Part shown: piece after piece, positions 4,984 through 7,813 of the stretch
How positions within the stretch are numbered: position 1 is the first letter of the stretch
How the letters are laid out: the number at the start of each line of letters is the position of its first letter
DNA from: Sphingobacteriaceae bacterium
GTDB lineage: Bacteria > Bacteroidota > Bacteroidia > B-17B0 > Aurantibacillaceae
Assembly: GCA_025360355.1 (NCBI GenBank)
Contig: JANYCL010000073.1
Location: 1 to 7,813 of the forward strand
Length of the DNA: 7,813 bases
Direction: 5' to 3'
Program-made: the position numbers and the translations under genes
Notes under the pieces: model-generated
What the model was told of the DNA's origin: nothing
Seen by the model: the letters and a program-made list of their open reading frames with translations, nothing else
Database searches by the model: none

Positions 4984-7608
4984 TTAACCTGCAGCGCCAA
5001 ATCTGAAACCCAGACTCGAATTGCTCTTACCGCTTTCAACAGTCAAATGTTTTACATCATCAAGTATTAATGCGCTCAATGTTTCGGGTGTGCGTTGTGC
5101 AGCGGGTACAGAAGCCATTCTTAAATTTTGTTTCATTACTACTTCACCAACTGTTTGTCTAACGGTTCGCGCATTACCGAAAAACTTATCGCGCTTTTCA
5201 TAAATGGCATTAAAGTATTTATTTAAATATTCTTTGGCTTCAGGACTAATGGTGAGACCTTCTTTTTTAACCAACACATCGGCAATATGTAATAATTGTT
5301 CGGCCGTATAATCGTAAAAGTTAAATGTTTTATCAAAGCGTGATTTTAAGCCCGGATTCATTTCAATAAATCTGTGCATGTTGTCAGGGTAGCCGGCAAC
5401 AATTACGCCAAACTTTCCGCGCTGATCTTCCATGCGTTTTAAAATTACTTCAATGGCTTCTTTACCGAAATCCTGACCACCGCCTTCTGAAAGCGCATAA
5501 GCTTCATCAATAAATAAAATACCACCCATTGCAGCATCTATTTTTTCCTGAGTTTTAATAGCTGTTTGTCCAACATAACCTGCTATCAAACCTTCGCGGT
5601 CAACTTCAACAATATGTCCGCGCTCTAATAAGCCTAATGCTTTATAAACTTTTGCAATGGTGCGAGCTAAAGTAGTTTTGCCTGTTCCGGGATTTCCTGT
5701 AAAAACAGAATGCAACGAAAATTTATTTACAACATCTTTACCAATTTCGTTATAAAACTTAATTAGCTTAACTAATTCATTCAGATCATTTTTAATATTC
5801 TCCATGCCGGTTAACTCATTTAATTCGGCAAGGGCTAATTGAAGATCTTTTTCGTTAACGTTGAGGTTTAATTTTTTCTTTTCACCTGATGAGAAAACTT
5901 GTTTCAGATCAGCCAGCGTAATAATGGACAGATCTTCTTTTGTAATGGCTTCAAGATTTCCCGCTTTCATGATACGGATGCCCATGTTTTGTTTAGCCTC
6001 TTCTATTATGCCATTTACAAATCGGGCATTACCAAATGATTTATCGCGCTTACGATAAGCATCCGTTAATTGTTCTTTTAAAAAATTATCAGCTTCAGCT
6101 GCAATGGTAACTTGTTTGTTGCCTGCCGCGTAAACAGCAATTTGATGTAACTCCTCAGGTAAATAATCTTCAAAGTGAAAGTATTCCGTGAATCGTGATT
6201 TTAATCCCGGATTACTTTCAATGAACGTATTCATTTCTTTTGGATAACCTGCAACAATTACTGCAATATCGCCAGGACCATCACTCATTTCCTTAAGTAA
6301 GATCTCAATAACTTCTTTTCCGAAATCTTTACTGTCTTCGCCTGAACGTGATAAAGCATAAGCTTCATCAATAAATAAAATTCCGCCGCGCGCGTCTTCA
6401 ATTGCTTTTTTAACCTTTGGTGCAGTTTGACCAATGTATTCTCCAACTAAAACCGAACGGTCAACTTCAAAAACATGACCTTTAGAAAGCAATCCCATTC
6501 TGTTATAAATTTTCCCTAACATTTTTACAATTGTTGTTTTTCCTGTTCCCGGATTTCCGGTAAATACAGAGTGAAGAGCAATTTTATTGGTATCATCAAA
6601 GCCTTTTTCCTTGCGGAGCTGATTAAATTTTAAATAGGTGATGTTTTCGTTAATACTCTTCTTTACATTCTCCAAACCTATTAGAACCTTTACTTCATCT
6701 AATAATTCTTCCAATGTTTTTTCGGGTGCTGCCGTTGATGTGTTAGTTATTGTATTATTAGAAGCTGAAGAAATAGTTTGCTGTATGGAAGTAATTAATT
6801 CAAGCGTTCCTTCTTCGTCAACATCTTTACATTGAAAAGTTACACCGCCAATTAAAACATCCATGAAAACAACTTCCAAAGTATATTGGTCGTCTTTCCA
6901 TGAGCCGGGCGTATTATGTCCCCATCCCAGATCAAAAGTATAAGTGTAATCTTTTTTATTTGCATCCGTGTATCCGGTTTTATTTTGGTGAGCTTTTGGC
7001 TGACCGGCATCATCAATATAATTTAAAAACAATTCGTAATTAAAATCAGAATTAGTAAGAACTTTAATTTTAATTTCAGCCCAAACATATTGAGTTGTGG
7101 TTTTGTTAAATGCTTTTAAATATTTACGTTGTCTTTGTTCCCATCCATTAACATCTCCGGGATATAATTTTACATGCTCAATGCTAAAATATGGATTACT
7201 GCTGTGGGTTACCAAACCAACATCTTCAATATGAAATTGCGATTCGCCAACAACAACACCTTCAATTATAGCCATCCATTTATAAGTTCCTTTTTTCCAA
7301 AAAATTCCTGGCGTTGCATTGCCCCATCCATCACGCACATAGGCAATGTTCTCGTCTTTGTTAACTTTAAGTTCAACTTCCAGTTCGGTAATTTTTTCAT
7401 TATTACCGGGTATTATTTTTTCGCAGCGAATGGTAACTTTTGTTTGCCAATCTTCTTCGTCAAATAATTTATTATACAAGGCTAACTCACAGCGGACGTA
7501 AGTTGTTTCTGCTTTATCAAAAACAGTGCGGTAGCGTTTTGTTGAGTCAGCCATCCATTCGTCGGATGAATAAACAAAAAGACTTTTGAATTTGAAACGT
7601 TTTTCCAT
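4984..7608 (-). CDS. Tandem CbbX/SpoVK-type AAA+ ATPase with duplicated N-terminal domain
   Basis: This 874-residue cytosolic protein should use ATP to remodel a protein partner; the partner is unknown. It opens with two related domains I cannot name (about 5-131 and 140-263), sharing Y-x3-F-[DN]-K, YV-x2-E and GWG-x2-TPG. A Ser/Thr/Asn-rich linker (271-297) follows. AAA module 1 has Walker A GNPGTGKTT (351-359), pore loop YIG (391-393), Walker B LFIDEAYAL (411-419), sensor 1 VAGYP (452-456), arginine finger SRF (R472) and sensor 2 GNAR (R529). Module 2 repeats all of these at 638-646, 678-680, 698-706, 737-741, R757 and R814, so both sites look active. The DEAYAL box and Y-[IV]-G-Q-TA pore loop place the modules in the CbbX/SpoVK/EccA clade. 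CbbX has one module, and EccA has TPR repeats, which are absent here. Only three bases separate it from galE upstream, so it is probably in the same operon. Confidence 0.95.
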   Translation of the reverse strand: MEKRFKFKSLFVYSSDEWMADSTKRYRTVFDKAETTYVRCELALYNKLFDEEDWQTKVTIRCEKIIPGNNEKITELEVELKVNKDENIAYVRDGWGNATPGIFWKKGTYKWMAIIEGVVVGESQFHIEDVGLVTHSSNPYFSIEHVKLYPGDVNGWEQRQRKYLKAFNKTTTQYVWAEIKIKVLTNSDFNYELFLNYIDDAGQPKAHQNKTGYTDANKKDYTYTFDLGWGHNTPGSWKDDQYTLEVVFMDVLIGGVTFQCKDVDEEGTLELITSIQQTISSASNNTITNTSTAAPEKTLEELLDEVKVLIGLENVKKSINENITYLKFNQLRKEKGFDDTNKIALHSVFTGNPGTGKTTIVKMLGKIYNRMGLLSKGHVFEVDRSVLVGEYIGQTAPKVKKAIEDARGGILFIDEAYALSRSGEDSKDFGKEVIEILLKEMSDGPGDIAVIVAGYPKEMNTFIESNPGLKSRFTEYFHFEDYLPEELHQIAVYAAGNKQVTIAAEADNFLKEQLTDAYRKRDKSFGNARFVNGIIEEAKQNMGIRIMKAGNLEAITKEDLSIITLADLKQVFSSGEKKKLNLNVNEKDLQLALAELNELTGMENIKNDLNELVKLIKFYNEIGKDVVNKFSLHSVFTGNPGTGKTTLARTIAKVYKALGLLERGHIVEVDREGLIAGYVGQTAIKTQEKIDAAMGGILFIDEAYALSEGGGQDFGKEAIEVILKRMEDQRGKFGVIVAGYPDNMHRFIEMNPGLKSRFDKTFNFYDYTAEQLLHIADVLVKKEGLTISPEAKEYLNKYFNAIYEKRDKFFGNARTVRQTVGEVVMKQNLRMASVPAAQRTPETLSALILDDVKHLTVESGKSNSSLGFRFGAAG

Positions 7609-7611
7609 GAC

Positions 7612-7813
7612 TTAATTTATTTTAATTTCTGAAAGATGTTGTTGCCATTTCCATGCCGAAAGCATCATGTCGTCTATATTAAATTTTGGTTCCCAGTTTA
7701 ATTCTTGTTTTGCTAAATTATTATTCGCGTAAATGGATTCTACATCGCCATCCCGGCGCGGACCTATTTCGTAATTTAATTTTAAACCTGTTACTTTTTC
7801 GAAGGAATTAATA
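7612..7813 (-). CDS. galE: UDP-glucose 4-epimerase, C-terminal end (5' part outside window)
   Basis: The last 66 codons of an open frame run in from the right edge and stop at 7612. The product ends GPRRDGDVESIYANNNLAKQ-type sequence, then ELNWEPKFNIDDMMLSAWKW and a short tail. This is the characteristic GalE C-terminus: the G-x-R-R-x-G-D motif binds the UDP-sugar, A-D/N-x-x-x-A precedes ELNW, and DMM-x-x-x-W-x-W ends the family. GalE interconverts UDP-glucose and UDP-galactose with bound NAD, supplying galactose for glycan and polysaccharide synthesis. Other extended-SDR sugar epimerases share parts of this end, but the whole combination is GalE-like. The stop is three bases before the ATG of the AAA+ gene, pointing to co-transcription. 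Confidence 0.88.
   Translation of the reverse strand, partial: INSFEKVTGLKLNYEIGPRRDGDVESIYANNNLAKQELNWEPKFNIDDMMLSAWKWQQHLSEIKIN

Noticed and set aside
5021..7467. Plus-strand open frames under the AAA+ gene (5021-5203, 5861-6058, 6638-6835, 7174-7467)
   Set aside because: They are antisense to conserved AAA+ coding sequence, and the similar antisense peptides at 5021 and 5861 simply mirror the duplicated sensor-2 region.

Overview
The window looks like chromosomal DNA from a member of the Bacteroidota. The DNA is AT-rich. Start codons follow A-rich leaders rather than Shine-Dalgarno sequences. Two perfect copies of the Bacteroidota -7 promoter element TAnnTTTG sit upstream of genes, and the gene content (DUF4412 proteins, secreted cyclophilin, small SpII lipoprotein) fits the phylum. 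Genus cannot be told from the sequence. No RNA genes, mobile elements, CRISPR arrays or prophage signs were seen.

Left part (1-2581): the 3' end of a COG1092/RlmI-like class I SAM-dependent methyltransferase is followed, one base after its stop, by a small secreted protein of unknown function. That gene converges on a secreted cyclophilin-type peptidyl-prolyl isomerase; the two stop codons are both read from one TTAA palindrome. Divergent from the isomerase is a small lipoprotein with a carboxypeptidase-regulatory-like beta-sandwich, driven by a near-consensus Bacteroidota promoter and closed by a hairpin terminator.

Middle part (2703-4970): three consecutive exported DUF4412-type proteins. 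The first two are close tandem paralogues (about 70% identical by eye), and both appear to start at TTG. The third is a more distant relative with an ordinary ATG start. A strong 13-bp terminator hairpin, able to work in both directions, separates this cluster from the converging right-hand operon.

Right part (4984-7813, minus strand): the 3' end of galE (UDP-glucose 4-epimerase) is followed after three bases by a large 874-residue protein. It has two N-terminal copies of a domain I do not recognise, a Ser/Thr/Asn-rich linker, and two complete CbbX/SpoVK-type AAA+ ATPase modules. This tandem ATPase and its duplicated N-terminal domain, apparently co-transcribed with galE, are the most interesting content. 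Its substrate cannot be read from the sequence.
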